Assembly: GCF_003994255.1 (NCBI RefSeq)
Contig: NZ_ML133851.1
Span: 434,001 to 498,000 of the forward strand
Length of the DNA stretch: 64,000 nt
Origin: Brachybacterium paraconglomeratum
Lineage (GTDB): Bacteria; Actinomycetota; Actinomycetes; Actinomycetales; Dermabacteraceae
Direction: 5' to 3'
Shown: positions 42,601 through 51,042 of the stretch, piece by piece
How the letters are laid out: each line of letters starts with the position of its first letter
Numbering within the stretch: position 1 is the first letter of the stretch
Notes under the pieces: generated by a model
What the model was told of the DNA's origin: nothing
The model's input: the letters and a program-made list of their open reading frames with translations, nothing else
The model's database searches: none
Program-made: the position numbers and the translations under genes

Positions 42601-42971
42601 TCCATCGCGGTGTCGAGGTCGAGGTCCTCCCACTCGGTCCCGTAGGGGCGGCGGTAGCGGACCTTCGTCTGGCGCAGGTAGGAGTTCGCGAGCTGCTCGC
42701 TCGCGGCGCCCTTCGGGCACAGCCGGCCCCGGGAGACCGGGGAGTCCGGGTTGCCCTCGATGTTGATGACGCGTCCGTCCTTGTGGAAGACGCGCTGGCT
42801 GCAGCCGACGGCGCAGTACGGGCAGACGCTGTCGACGACACCGTCCGCCTCCGCGGTGCGCGGCATCGTGCTGCGGGTCCGCGGGGACGTGACGGCGGTG
42901 CCGCGTCCCGTCGGATCCGCCCCGCGAAGCTGCCGGATCACCGGCCAGTCGAGGAACGTCTTTCGAGCCAT
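39675..42971 (-). CDS. fdhA: Formate dehydrogenase alpha subunit, selenoprotein (UGA = Sec at residue 189)
   Basis: Mo/W-bis-MGD enzyme oxidising formate to CO2; 1098 residues if the TGA at 42405-42407 is read as selenocysteine. The frame continues unbroken from 42971 through the TGA to 39675, and the residues around it (MENQARI-U-HSATVPSLG) are the conserved FDH active site, where other enzymes have Cys or Sec. The N-terminus has the [4Fe-4S] ligands Cys50, 53, 57 (CPYCAVGC) and Cys85 (RGRLCPKG). There is no twin-arginine leader, so it faces the cytoplasm, as in related actinobacterial enzymes. Start ATG 42971 follows TAGCAT by 7 nt (leaderless). Gene finders that stop at TGA will split it in two. 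Confidence 0.95.
42375..42393 (-). promoter_or_regulatory. SECIS element of fdhA
   Basis: Starting 11 nt after the UGA, GGTTCCCA (42386-42393) pairs over 8 bp (one G-U) with TGGGAGCC (42375-42382) around loop GTC. The position and the GU-containing apex closely resemble the E. coli fdhF SECIS, which SelB binds. Confidence 0.9.
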
Positions 42972-42978
42972 GTCCCCG

Positions 42979-42984
42979 ATGCTA
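42979..42984 (-). promoter_or_regulatory. fdh operon -10 element (leaderless)
   Basis: TAGCAT on the minus strand, 7 nt before ATG 42971; no Shine-Dalgarno; -35 weak. Confidence 0.5.
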
Positions 42985-43113
42985 TCAGCGGTTTCGGCCC
43001 GAAGGGCGCGGTCCGCGAGGTCCCGGCGCGGCTCGGGCGGGCAGACCCGCGGCCGACCGACCGGCAGGGCAATGCGGACCCGTCGGCGGGGCGGCGCGGA
43101 CCCGCTGGGGGCG

Positions 43114-43454
43114 TCAGGCCCCGGCGGCGCCCTCGTGGCGGATCCGCTCGTGGTGGCGGATCACCTCGGTGACGATGAAGCGCATGAACGCCTCGGCGAA
43201 GGTGGGGTCCAGCCCCGCGGCGTCGGCGAGGGAGCGCAGTCGCTCGATCTGCTGCTGCTCCCGCGCCGGATCCGCCGGCGGCAGGCCGTGCTCGGCCTTC
43301 AGCAGGCCCACGCGCTGAGTGTGGGAGAAGCGCTCGGCGAGCAGGTGCACGAGGGCGGCGTCGATGTTGTCGATGCTGCGCCGCTCTTCGCCCAGCAGCT
43401 CCCGGGCCCGGGCGACGTCCGCCTCGCGCGGGGCGCCCGCGTGGCCGGATGCGC

Positions 43455-43458
<4 letters not shown>
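43114..43458 (-). CDS. Chorismate mutase, AroQ type
   Basis: 114-residue all-helical enzyme converting chorismate to prephenate for Phe and Tyr synthesis. [20 protein letters not shown] is the first helix, with conserved Arg and Asp, and [20 protein letters not shown] carries the catalytic Lys/Arg set. [17 protein letters not shown] closes the helical bundle. It matches the short monofunctional actinobacterial form. ATG 43458 overlaps the clpX stop as ATGA, so it is translated with clpX, an odd pairing of protein quality control with aromatic biosynthesis that is nevertheless seen in related genera as I recall. Confidence 0.9.
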
Positions 43459-44795
<1,337 letters not shown>

Positions 44796-44877
44796 AGCTG
44801 TCCTCCTCCTCGGCGCTCAGGTCCGTCCAGCCTACCCGCCGCTCCTCGCGTGACCGCGCAGGCTCGCTGTGGGCAGA

Positions 44878-44907
44878 ACGACGGCCCCGCCGCAGCGGGG
44901 CCGTCGT
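44878..44907 (-). terminator. Terminator after clpP1-clpP2
   Basis: Perfect 13-bp stem ACGACGGCCCCGC (44878-44890) with 44895-44907, loop CGCA. Confidence 0.85.
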
Positions 44908-44953
44908 GGTCGATCGTCGTGCGGCGGAGCCGTCGCGGCGGCCCGCCGGATCG

Positions 44954-45658
44954 TCAGCGCCCGAGCGCCGGACGCGGCTCCTTGCGGGAGGTGAGCACCT
45001 GGTCGACCAGGCCGTACTCGAGGGCGCCCTGCGCGGTGAGGATCTTGTCGCGCTCGATGTCGGCGCTCACCTGCTCCTTGGTGCGGCCCGAGTGGTGGGC
45101 GAGGGTCTCCTCGAGCCACTCGCGCATGCGCATGATCTCGTTGGCCTGGATCTCGAGGTCGGAGGCCTGGCCGCCGCCGCCCTCGCCGCCCATCGCGGGC
45201 TGGTGGATGAGGATGCGCGCGTTCGGCAGCGCGAGCCGCTTGCCGGGGGCGCCGGCCGCGAGCAGCACGGCGGCGGCGGAGGCCGCCTGGCCCAGGCACA
45301 CGGTGGTGATCTCGGGCTTGATGTACTGCATCGTGTCGTAGATCGCGGTCAGCGCGGTGAACGAGCCGCCGGGGCTGTTGATGTACAGCGTGATGTCGCG
45401 GTCCGGGTCCTGGGACTCGAGCACGAGCAGCTGCGCCATGACGTCGTCGGCCGAGGCGTCGTCCACCTGCACGCCGAGGAAGATGATGCGGTCGTCGAAG
45501 AGCTTGGTGTAGGGGTCCTGGCGCTTGAAGCCGTAGGGCGTGCGCTCCTCGTACTGGGGCAGCACGTAGCGGGAGGTCGGCATCTGAGCGGCGGCGGCGG
45601 GCTGCGCGCCGGCCTGGGCCATGGGCAGCGCGCCGATGGTGCGGGGATCGAAGGTCAC
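44954..45658 (-). CDS. clpP2: ClpP protease subunit, second copy
   Basis: 234-residue serine protease subunit. The catalytic Ser is in [16 protein letters not shown], His in [12 protein letters not shown], and Asp in [18 protein letters not shown]. It has a longer N-terminus ([20 protein letters not shown]) than ClpP1. In actinobacteria the two ClpP types form a mixed 14-mer working with ClpX and ClpC1. GTG 45658 behind CAGGAG, 46 bp downstream of clpP1, same transcript. Confidence 0.95.
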   Translation of the reverse strand: MTFDPRTIGALPMAQAGAQPAAAAQMPTSRYVLPQYEERTPYGFKRQDPYTKLFDDRIIFLGVQVDDASADDVMAQLLVLESQDPDRDITLYINSPGGSFTALTAIYDTMQYIKPEITTVCLGQAASAAAVLLAAGAPGKRLALPNARILIHQPAMGGEGGGGQASDLEIQANEIMRMREWLEETLAHHSGRTKEQVSADIERDKILTAQGALEYGLVDQVLTSRKEPRPALGR

Positions 45659-45704
45659 GGGGTCTCCTGGTCTCGAAGGTGTCGGAAGGTTCTGGAGGGG
45701 GCGA

Positions 45705-46346
45705 TCAGCTGTCGGTGCCGCCGCCGCCCGTGACGTCGCCGGAGCCGGCGACGATCTTGTCGATGAAGCCGTACTCCAGGGCCTCCGCCGCCGTGAACCA
45801 GTGGTCGCGGTCGGAGTCGGCGTGGATCTGCTCGACGCTCTTGCCGGTCTGCTCGGCGATCAGCTCGGCGAGCTGGTTCTTCATCGAGAGGATGAGGTCG
45901 GCCTGGATGCGGATGTCGGTGGCGGTGCCGCCGAGGCCGCCGAGCGGCTGGTGCATGAGCACGCGGGTGTGCGGGGTCGCGTAGCGCTTGCCCTTCGTGC
46001 CGGAAGAGAGCAGGAACTGGCCCATCGAGGCCGCCATGCCCATGCCGACGGTCACGATGTCCGGCTTGACGAACTTCATCGTGTCGTAGATGGCCATGCC
46101 CGCGGTGATCGAGCCGCCGGGGCTGTTGATGTAGAGGTAGATGTCCTTGTCCGGGTCCTCGGCGGCCAGCAGCAGGATCTTGGCGCAGATCGCGTTGGCG
46201 TTCTCGTCGCGGACCTCCGAGCCGAGCCACACGATGCGCTCGCGCAGAAGGCGCTGGTAGACGTTGTCGTCGAGGCCCATCGGGGAATCGCCGGCCGCGT
46301 CACGGGGCGCGGAGGGCTGGCTGCTCTGCGGGGTCTGAGAGGTCAC
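45705..46346 (-). CDS. clpP1: ClpP protease subunit, first copy
   Basis: 213-residue ClpP with catalytic Ser in [17 protein letters not shown], His in [11 protein letters not shown] and Asp in [20 protein letters not shown] 46346 behind GGAG. First gene of clpP1-clpP2. A ClgR-like box lies about 70-85 bp upstream, and TAGAGT at 46383-46388 is a probable -10, so the pair is likely induced by ClgR when misfolded proteins build up (inference from family knowledge). Confidence 0.95.
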   Translation of the reverse strand: MTSQTPQSSQPSAPRDAAGDSPMGLDDNVYQRLLRERIVWLGSEVRDENANAICAKILLLAAEDPDKDIYLYINSPGGSITAGMAIYDTMKFVKPDIVTVGMGMAASMGQFLLSSGTKGKRYATPHTRVLMHQPLGGLGGTATDIRIQADLILSMKNQLAELIAEQTGKSVEQIHADSDRDHWFTAAEALEYGFIDKIVAGSGDVTGGGGTDS

Positions 46347-46382
46347 GGGGGCTCCTTGATCGCGGGAATCGTCGATGCGTCG

Positions 46383-46388
46383 ACTCTA
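46383..46388 (-). promoter_or_regulatory. clpP1 -10 element
   Basis: TAGAGT on the minus strand, 37 nt before the clpP1 start; -35 not obvious, consistent with an activator-dependent promoter. Confidence 0.45.
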
Positions 46389-46416
46389 GGCGCTGGGCGG
46401 GAGGGTGACGGGCCCT

Positions 46417-46433
46417 GTTCGCCGCAGGCGCAC
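46417..46433. promoter_or_regulatory. Candidate ClgR activator box
   Basis: GTTCGC-CGCAG-GCGCAC matches the CGC-Y-N4-GCG core (here CGC-N5-GCG with Y = C) described for ClgR sites in front of clpP genes, and it lies just upstream of the expected -35. Confidence 0.6.
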
Positions 46434-46533
46434 TGGCGCGGCGCCGCAGCCCCTGTGGCGCCCCGCCCCCGGGTTCGTCAAGGTGGGGCGAGAGTCGGTC
46501 ACGACTTCCTGCCGATCTGTAAAAAACAGACAA

Positions 46534-46585
46534 AGAGCGTTATCCGGGTCTGCCAAGCGCCTTCAGATGGGCCCCGGATCGCTCT
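46534..46585 (+). promoter_or_regulatory. Inverted repeat upstream of NlpC/P60 gene
   Basis: AGAGCG-TT-ATCCGGG (46534-46548) pairs with CCCGGAT-CGCTCT (46573-46585): 13 bp with a 2-nt bulge and a 24-nt loop. A possible promoter (TTCAGA at 46562-46567, TACCTT at 46586-46591) overlaps its right arm, so it may be an operator rather than an RNA switch. Confidence 0.45.
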
Positions 46586-46679
46586 TACCTTGAAGTCACC
46601 ACCCCGACCCCAGAGGTCGCGACATCCCGCAGGAATGCCCCCGGCCCCCGGTCGGGATCGGAAGGAACTCCCGCTCATC

Positions 46680-47516
46680 ATGGCTCAGCACAACTCCCAC
46701 CGTCTCCCCGTCCGCGCCCAGCTCCCCACCCGCCAGGCCGGCACCGCGGCCCGCGGGCTCGGCGGCGCCGCCGTCCTCGGCACCGTGGTCCTCGGCACCG
46801 CCTTCACCGGCGCCTCGGCCCAGGCCGCGCCCGCCGCCCCGAGCGCCCCGGCCGCTCCGGCCGCCGCCGCTCCGGCCACGGCCGACGCGGCCCCCTCGGT
46901 CGCCCCGTCGGCCGCCCTGAACTCCACCCAGAAGCTCCGCTGGGGCTCCCGCGGCGGCGCCGTGCAGGAGCTGCAGTCGGCGCTGAACTCGAACGGCGCG
47001 GGCCTCGCGGTCGACGGCGTGTTCGGCAAGCGCACCCACGCGGCGGTCAAGGACTACCAGTCCTCCAAGGGCCTCCAGGTCGACGGGGTCGTCGGCCCGA
47101 AGACCCGCGCCGCCCTCAACGGCGGCGTCTCCACCGGCGGCGCCTCCGCCCCCTCCTCGAGCGCTTCGAGCTCCTCCTCCGGCTCCTCCAGCACCATCGT
47201 GAACGCGGCCCGCTCCGCCGTGGGCACCCCCTACTCCTGGGGCGGCTCCTCCCTCGGCGGCATGGACTGCTCGGGCCTCGTGAACTACGCCTACAAGGCC
47301 GCCGGCATCTCGCTGCCGCGCACCTCCGGCCAGATCGCCAACGGCGGCCGCTGGATCTCCCAGTCGCAGGCCCAGCCCGGCGACATCGTCGCCTGGTCCG
47401 GCCACGTCGCGATCTACGCCGGCAACGGCCAGATCATCGACGCCTCCGGCTCGAAGCAGCGCGTCGTCGAGCGCTCCATCTGGGGCAACCCGATCGGCTT
47501 CGTCACCTACCGCTGA
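46680..47516 (+). CDS. Secreted NlpC/P60 peptidoglycan hydrolase
   Basis: 278-residue cell-wall endopeptidase. A basic start and hydrophobic stretch (GGAAVLGTVVLGTAFTGASA) form a signal peptide ending near residue 40, then an Ala/Pro linker. Residues about 83-140 are a peptidoglycan-binding domain (RGGAVQELQSALNSNGAGLA, VDGVVGPKTRAALN). A Ser-rich linker leads to the catalytic domain with Cys in GGMDCSGLVNYAYK and His in WSGHVAIYAGNGQ. It should cut stem peptides during growth or division. The ribosome site AAGGA is unusually far (about 13 nt) from ATG 46680. An in-frame ATG at 46635 behind CAGGA is an alternative. Confidence 0.92.
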   Translation: MAQHNSHRLPVRAQLPTRQAGTAARGLGGAAVLGTVVLGTAFTGASAQAAPAAPSAPAAPAAAAPATADAAPSVAPSAALNSTQKLRWGSRGGAVQELQSALNSNGAGLAVDGVFGKRTHAAVKDYQSSKGLQVDGVVGPKTRAALNGGVSTGGASAPSSSASSSSSGSSSTIVNAARSAVGTPYSWGGSSLGGMDCSGLVNYAYKAAGISLPRTSGQIANGGRWISQSQAQPGDIVAWSGHVAIYAGNGQIIDASGSKQRVVERSIWGNPIGFVTYR

Positions 47517-48237
47517 GCCACCGGCTCCTCGGCCCACGGCCCGGCTCCCCTCGCGGGAGCCGGGCCGTGCCCGTCCATCCGGCCCCGCTCGATCCGGCCG
47601 CTGCGCCGCTCCCCGCCGTCCCGCGGGGACGGTAGAGGCGGCCGAATCCGGCCTCCGCGCCGGGGATCGACCCGACCAGCTCCCAGTCGATCCGCCGCCC
47701 GCCGGGCACCGAGAAGGCGCGCGTCCCGTCGCCGAGCATCACCGGCGCGGAGAAGATCTGCAGCTCGTCGACGAGGTCGAGCTCGAGGGCCTGGCGGGCG
47801 ATGTCGGCGCTGATGATCTGCACGTCCTTGCCGTCCGCGAGCTCGTGGGCGCGACGGATCGCCTCGGCCACGTCGACGTCCAGGGCGGTCACCGAGGGAT
47901 CGCCGGCGAGCTCCTCGGGCCGATGGGTCAGCACGATCTCGACCCCGCCCCAGGCCCCGCCGTAAGCCTCGGAGGTCAGCTCGCCGCGCTCGGCCGCCTG
48001 CGCGACCGCGGCGTCGTAGCCCCGCCGGCCGGAGATGATCACGCCGACGGGTTCGGCGAGCCGCGCCACGACCTCGCCGTCCATGGGCGGGCAGGCCTCG
48101 AGCCAGGCCATGTCGTGCTCGGGCCCCGCGATGAAGCCGTCGAGCGAGGCGGTGAACCCCCAGGTGACCCTGCCCTGCGGGGCCTGCGCGCCGGCCGCGG
48201 CGGGGTCCTCGGGACGGTCGGGTCGCTGCGGTGCCAT
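47503..48237 (-). CDS. Dihydrofolate reductase-like (RibD C-terminal family) reductase
   Basis: 244-residue protein from ATG 48237 behind GGGAG. It shows the family pattern VTWGFTASLDGFIAG, VGVIISGRRGYDAAV, VEIVLTHRPEEL, KDVQIISADIARQAL and LVDELQIFSAPVMLGDGTRA. These proteins reduce small molecules with NADPH; the true substrate is unknown and it is not a housekeeping FolA. The domain ends near residue 195. The remaining 50 residues are Gly/Arg/Ser-rich and are encoded by the terminator of the convergent NlpC gene and beyond, so the two genes overlap by 14 bp at their ends. Confidence 0.85.
   Translation of the reverse strand: MAPQRPDRPEDPAAAGAQAPQGRVTWGFTASLDGFIAGPEHDMAWLEACPPMDGEVVARLAEPVGVIISGRRGYDAAVAQAAERGELTSEAYGGAWGGVEIVLTHRPEELAGDPSVTALDVDVAEAIRRAHELADGKDVQIISADIARQALELDLVDELQIFSAPVMLGDGTRAFSVPGGRRIDWELVGSIPGAEAGFGRLYRPRGTAGSGAAAGSSGAGWTGTARLPRGEPGRGPRSRWLSGR
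47535..47569. terminator. NlpC/P60 terminator inside the reductase gene end
   Basis: Perfect 15-bp stem CACGGCCCGGCTCCC (47535-47549) with 47555-47569, loop CTCGC. Confidence 0.85.
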
Positions 48238-48302
48238 GGGTCGCTCCCGGGCGTGGGCGGTCCCCGGCGCTCGCCGGGACTGGCAGTCTCCCACCGACGC
48301 CG

Positions 48303-48338
48303 ACGGGCCGCCACCCCCGAGAAGGGGTGACGGCCCGT
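48303..48338 (-). terminator. Trigger factor terminator
   Basis: ACGGGCCG + ACCCC (48303-48317) pair with GGGGT + CGGCCCGT (48324-48338), interrupted by a 2x2 internal loop. Confidence 0.65.
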
Positions 48339-48380
48339 TCGATCTGCCGTGCGGGGCGGGGCCCCGTCAGCGGCGGAGGG

Positions 48381-49919
48381 TCACTCGGCGGTCTCGTCCG
48401 CGGCGGCCTCGTCCTTCGCAGCCGCCTTCTTGGCGGCCGGCTTCTTGGCGGGGGCCTTCTTAGCCGGAGCCTTCTTCGCGGCGGGCTTCTCGGCCTCCGC
48501 GTCCTCGGCGGACTCGTCGGCGGCGGCCTCGTCGGCCGCAGCGGCCTTCTTGGCCGGAGCCTTCTTGGCCGGAGCCTTCTTCGCCGGGGCCTTCTTCGCG
48601 GCGGGCTTCTCCTCGGCGTCCTCGGCCTGCTCGGCGTCGTCGGCCTGCTCGGCCTTCAGGCCGAGGTCGAGCACGTCGCCCTTCGCGTTCTTGACGGTGA
48701 CGTCGGCGAGGACCACGTCGAGCGCCTTGGAGCGCTGCACCTCGGCGAAGATCTGCTCGAGCTGGCCGGACTGGGCGAGCATCTGCAGCAGCTGGTTCGA
48801 CTCGATGCCGTACTGCGCGGAGAGCTGCGTCATGTAGCTCATGAGGTCGTTCTGGTCGACGTCGACCTGGCGGGTGCCGTTGATCTCGTCGAGCACGAAC
48901 TGGGCGCGGATCGCCTTCTCGGTGTCCTCGCGGATCTCCTCGCCGTGCGGGTCGCCGGCCTCCTTGCCCTCGTTCTGCAGGTGGGAGAGGATCTCGTCCT
49001 CGACCAGCTGCTCGGGCACGGGGATCTCGAGCTCCTCGAGGAGCTTCTCGAGCAGGGCGTTGCGGGCGAGCGCCACGCGGTTGCCCTCGGCGTCCTTCTC
49101 GGCCTGGACCTTCAGGTCCTCCTTAAGCTCGTCGATGGTGTCGAACTCGGAGGCCATCTCGGCGAACTCGTCGTCGGCCTCGGGCAGCTCACGCACCTTC
49201 ACGGACTGAGCGGTGACCTTGACCTGCGCTTCCTCGCCCGCGCGGTCGCCGCCGGCGAGCTTCGAGACGAAGGTGGTGGACTCCTCGGCGGACAGGCCGA
49301 TGAGCGCCTCGTCGAGGCCCTCGAGCATGTTGCCCTCGCCGATGCGGTAGGAGACGCCCTCGACGGACTCGATCTCCTCGTCGTCGATGGTGGCGATCAT
49401 GTCGACGGAGACGAAGTCGCCGTCCTCGGCCGGGCGGTCCACGCCCACGAGGGTGCCGAAGCGCTCGCGCAGCTCGTCCAGGCGCACCTGGACGGCGTCG
49501 GCGTCGACCTCGGGCTCCTCGATCTCGACCTCGTAGGAGGCGAAGTCGGGCAGCTCGATCTCGGGGCGGACGTCCTGCTCGACGGTGAAGAGCAGGTTGC
49601 CCTCCTCGGAGCCGTCCAGGCCCGGCACCTCGGTGACCTCGACCTCGGGGCGGCCGACGGGCTTGAGCTCCGCCTCGGCCGCGGCCTGCTGGTAGAAGTC
49701 GGGCAGGGCGTCGTTGACGGCCTCCTGCATGATCGCGGGGCGGCCGAAGCGCTGCTCGACGAGCTTGGAGGGGACCTTGCCCTTGCGGAAGCCGGGGATC
49801 TGCACCTGATCGGCGATCTTCGTGGTGGCCGCCTCGACGGCGGGCTTGAGCTCGTCGAAGGGCACCTCGACGGTGAGCTTCACCCGGGTGGGGCTGAGCT
49901 TCTCGGACTCGGTCTTCAC
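48381..49919 (-). CDS. tig: Trigger factor with Lys/Ala-Pro repeat tail
   Basis: 512-residue ribosome-bound chaperone and peptidyl-prolyl isomerase. Start GTG 49919, GGGAG about 10 nt upstream. The ribosome-binding loop is IPGFRKGKVPSKLVEQRFG. The FKBP-type domain spans about 160-245, and the helical C-domain to about 430. Beyond that is a tail of about 75 residues built of KKAPAKKAP/AKKAAA units separated by acidic Ala-rich blocks (DEAAADESAEDAEAE). E. coli trigger factor has 432 residues and no such tail. Repeats of this kind resemble those of actinobacterial HU and H1-like proteins and could bind nucleic acid or rRNA (inference). Confidence 0.95.
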   Translation of the reverse strand: MKTESEKLSPTRVKLTVEVPFDELKPAVEAATTKIADQVQIPGFRKGKVPSKLVEQRFGRPAIMQEAVNDALPDFYQQAAAEAELKPVGRPEVEVTEVPGLDGSEEGNLLFTVEQDVRPEIELPDFASYEVEIEEPEVDADAVQVRLDELRERFGTLVGVDRPAEDGDFVSVDMIATIDDEEIESVEGVSYRIGEGNMLEGLDEALIGLSAEESTTFVSKLAGGDRAGEEAQVKVTAQSVKVRELPEADDEFAEMASEFDTIDELKEDLKVQAEKDAEGNRVALARNALLEKLLEELEIPVPEQLVEDEILSHLQNEGKEAGDPHGEEIREDTEKAIRAQFVLDEINGTRQVDVDQNDLMSYMTQLSAQYGIESNQLLQMLAQSGQLEQIFAEVQRSKALDVVLADVTVKNAKGDVLDLGLKAEQADDAEQAEDAEEKPAAKKAPAKKAPAKKAPAKKAAAADEAAADESAEDAEAEKPAAKKAPAKKAPAKKPAAKKAAAKDEAAADETAE

Positions 49920-50004
49920 TGGTCAGGTCTCCCTGTAGATGGACATCGGATGGACGTTTCTGGTGGCGCCCCGGAGCTCGCGCGGCGGCGACCCGGCGGC
50001 GGAG

Positions 50005-50078
50005 TCGGGGTGACAGGATTTGAACCTGCGACTTCCCGCTCCCAAAGCGGGTGCTCTACCAAGCTGAGCTACACCCCG
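50005..50078 (-). tRNA. tRNA-Pro (anticodon TGG)
   Basis: 74 nt, CCA not encoded. Acceptor CGGGGTG pairs with CACCCCG; anticodon loop CTTTGGGAG; T-loop TTCAAAT. TAATAT at 50095-50100 is a good -10 on the minus strand. Confidence 0.96.
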
Positions 50079-50216
50079 GAGGGCAACCCAGGGGATATTA
50101 CCCGTTCCGCCCGTGCGGCGGCGGGGAGCGCCCGGGGCCCTGTGAGCAGATGCATGTCGTCCCGGCCACGCCGGATGTGCTCGGACGGCTCTGATCTGGT
50201 TCAATAGGGGCCGCAT

Positions 50217-50290
50217 GCGGGCGTAGCTCAATGGTAGAGCCTCAGTCTTCCAAACTGATTACGCGGGTTCGATTCCCGTCGCCCGCTCCA
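50217..50290 (+). tRNA. tRNA-Gly (anticodon TCC)
   Basis: 71 nt plus encoded CCA (50288-50290). Acceptor GCGGGCG pairs with CGCCCGC; anticodon loop TCTTCCAAA; T-loop TTCGATT. TTCAAT at 50200-50205 is a likely -10. Confidence 0.96.
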
Positions 50291-50294
50291 GCAT

Positions 50295-50333
50295 CCGGGC
50301 CGCATCCTCCCTGCTCAGGGAGATGCGGCCCGG
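50295..50333 (+). terminator. tRNA-Gly terminator
   Basis: CCGGGCCGCATC (50295-50306) pairs with 50322-50333, and an inner TCCCT/AGGGA stem extends it. Confidence 0.8.
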
Positions 50334-50397
50334 TCTCGTCCGGGCTCGTGCCCGCCCGCTCACCGCGCCCCTGCCCGCTCCCGTCGTGCCGCCCTGC

Positions 50398-51042
50398 TCA
50401 TCCCAGCAGCCCCTCGCGCAGCGCCCGGAGCACCGCGCTGGTGCGGTCCCGGGAGCCGGTCTTCTGCAGGATCACCGAGAGGTGGTTCTTCACGGTGCCC
50501 TCGGCGAGATGCAGCACCTCGGCGATCTCCCGGTTGCTGCAGCCCTCCGCCACGAGCCGCAGCACCTCGATCTCCCGCACGGTGAGCGCCTGGAGCGGCG
50601 CCTCCTGCACCTCGCGCTCGGCCGTCCCGTCGCGGAGGGCGCGCAGCAGCGAGTCGGTGACCGAGGGGGACATGAGCGTGCCGCCGTCGGCGAGGACGCC
50701 GACCGCATGGGCGAGCCGCGCGATGGTGACGTCCTTGAGCAGGTAGCCGCGTGCCCCCGCCCGCAGGGCGCGCAGCACCAGCTGGTCGTCGTCGAAGGTG
50801 GTCAGCACCAGCACCGGCACCGCGGTGCCCTGCTCGCGCAGCTGCTCGAGCGCCCAGATGCCGTCGTGGCGCGGCATGCGCAGGTCCATGAGCGCGACCT
50901 CGGGCGCGTGCTCCTCGATCACCGCGACCGCCTGCGCACCGTCCTCGGCCTCCGCGACCACCTCGATGCCGGCGACCTCGAGCAGGGTCCGGATCCCCTC
51001 GCGCACGAGGGCCTGGTCGTCGGCGACGATCACCCGCGTCAT
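50398..51042 (-). CDS. LuxR-type response regulator
   Basis: 214-residue NarL/FixJ-family regulator. The receiver domain has acidic pair VADDQALVREGI, phospho-acceptor Asp53 in VALMDLRMPRHDGI, Thr in VLVLTTFDDD and Lys in GARGYLLKDV. The HTH domain LTVREIEVLRLVAEGCSNRE...GTVKNHLSVILQKTGSRDR binds DNA. The ATG overlaps the kinase stop (ATGA). It probably controls the divergent ABC exporter (inference from position). Confidence 0.95.
   Translation of the reverse strand: MTRVIVADDQALVREGIRTLLEVAGIEVVAEAEDGAQAVAVIEEHAPEVALMDLRMPRHDGIWALEQLREQGTAVPVLVLTTFDDDQLVLRALRAGARGYLLKDVTIARLAHAVGVLADGGTLMSPSVTDSLLRALRDGTAEREVQEAPLQALTVREIEVLRLVAEGCSNREIAEVLHLAEGTVKNHLSVILQKTGSRDRTSAVLRALREGLLG

Larger units (their letters stand above)
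46347..46679. other. Divergent regulatory region clpP1 / NlpC
   Basis: 333 bases holding the clpP1 promoter and ClgR-like box on one side. On the other side are an unusually AT-rich inverted repeat TCTGTAAAAAACAGA (46516-46530) and a long stem at 46534-46585. No coding sequence is evident. Confidence 0.6.

Noticed and set aside
46490-46679. c-di-AMP (ydaO) riboswitch upstream of the NlpC/P60 gene
   Set aside because: The gene type and phylum fit, but I could not find the conserved core segments; only simple inverted repeats are visible.
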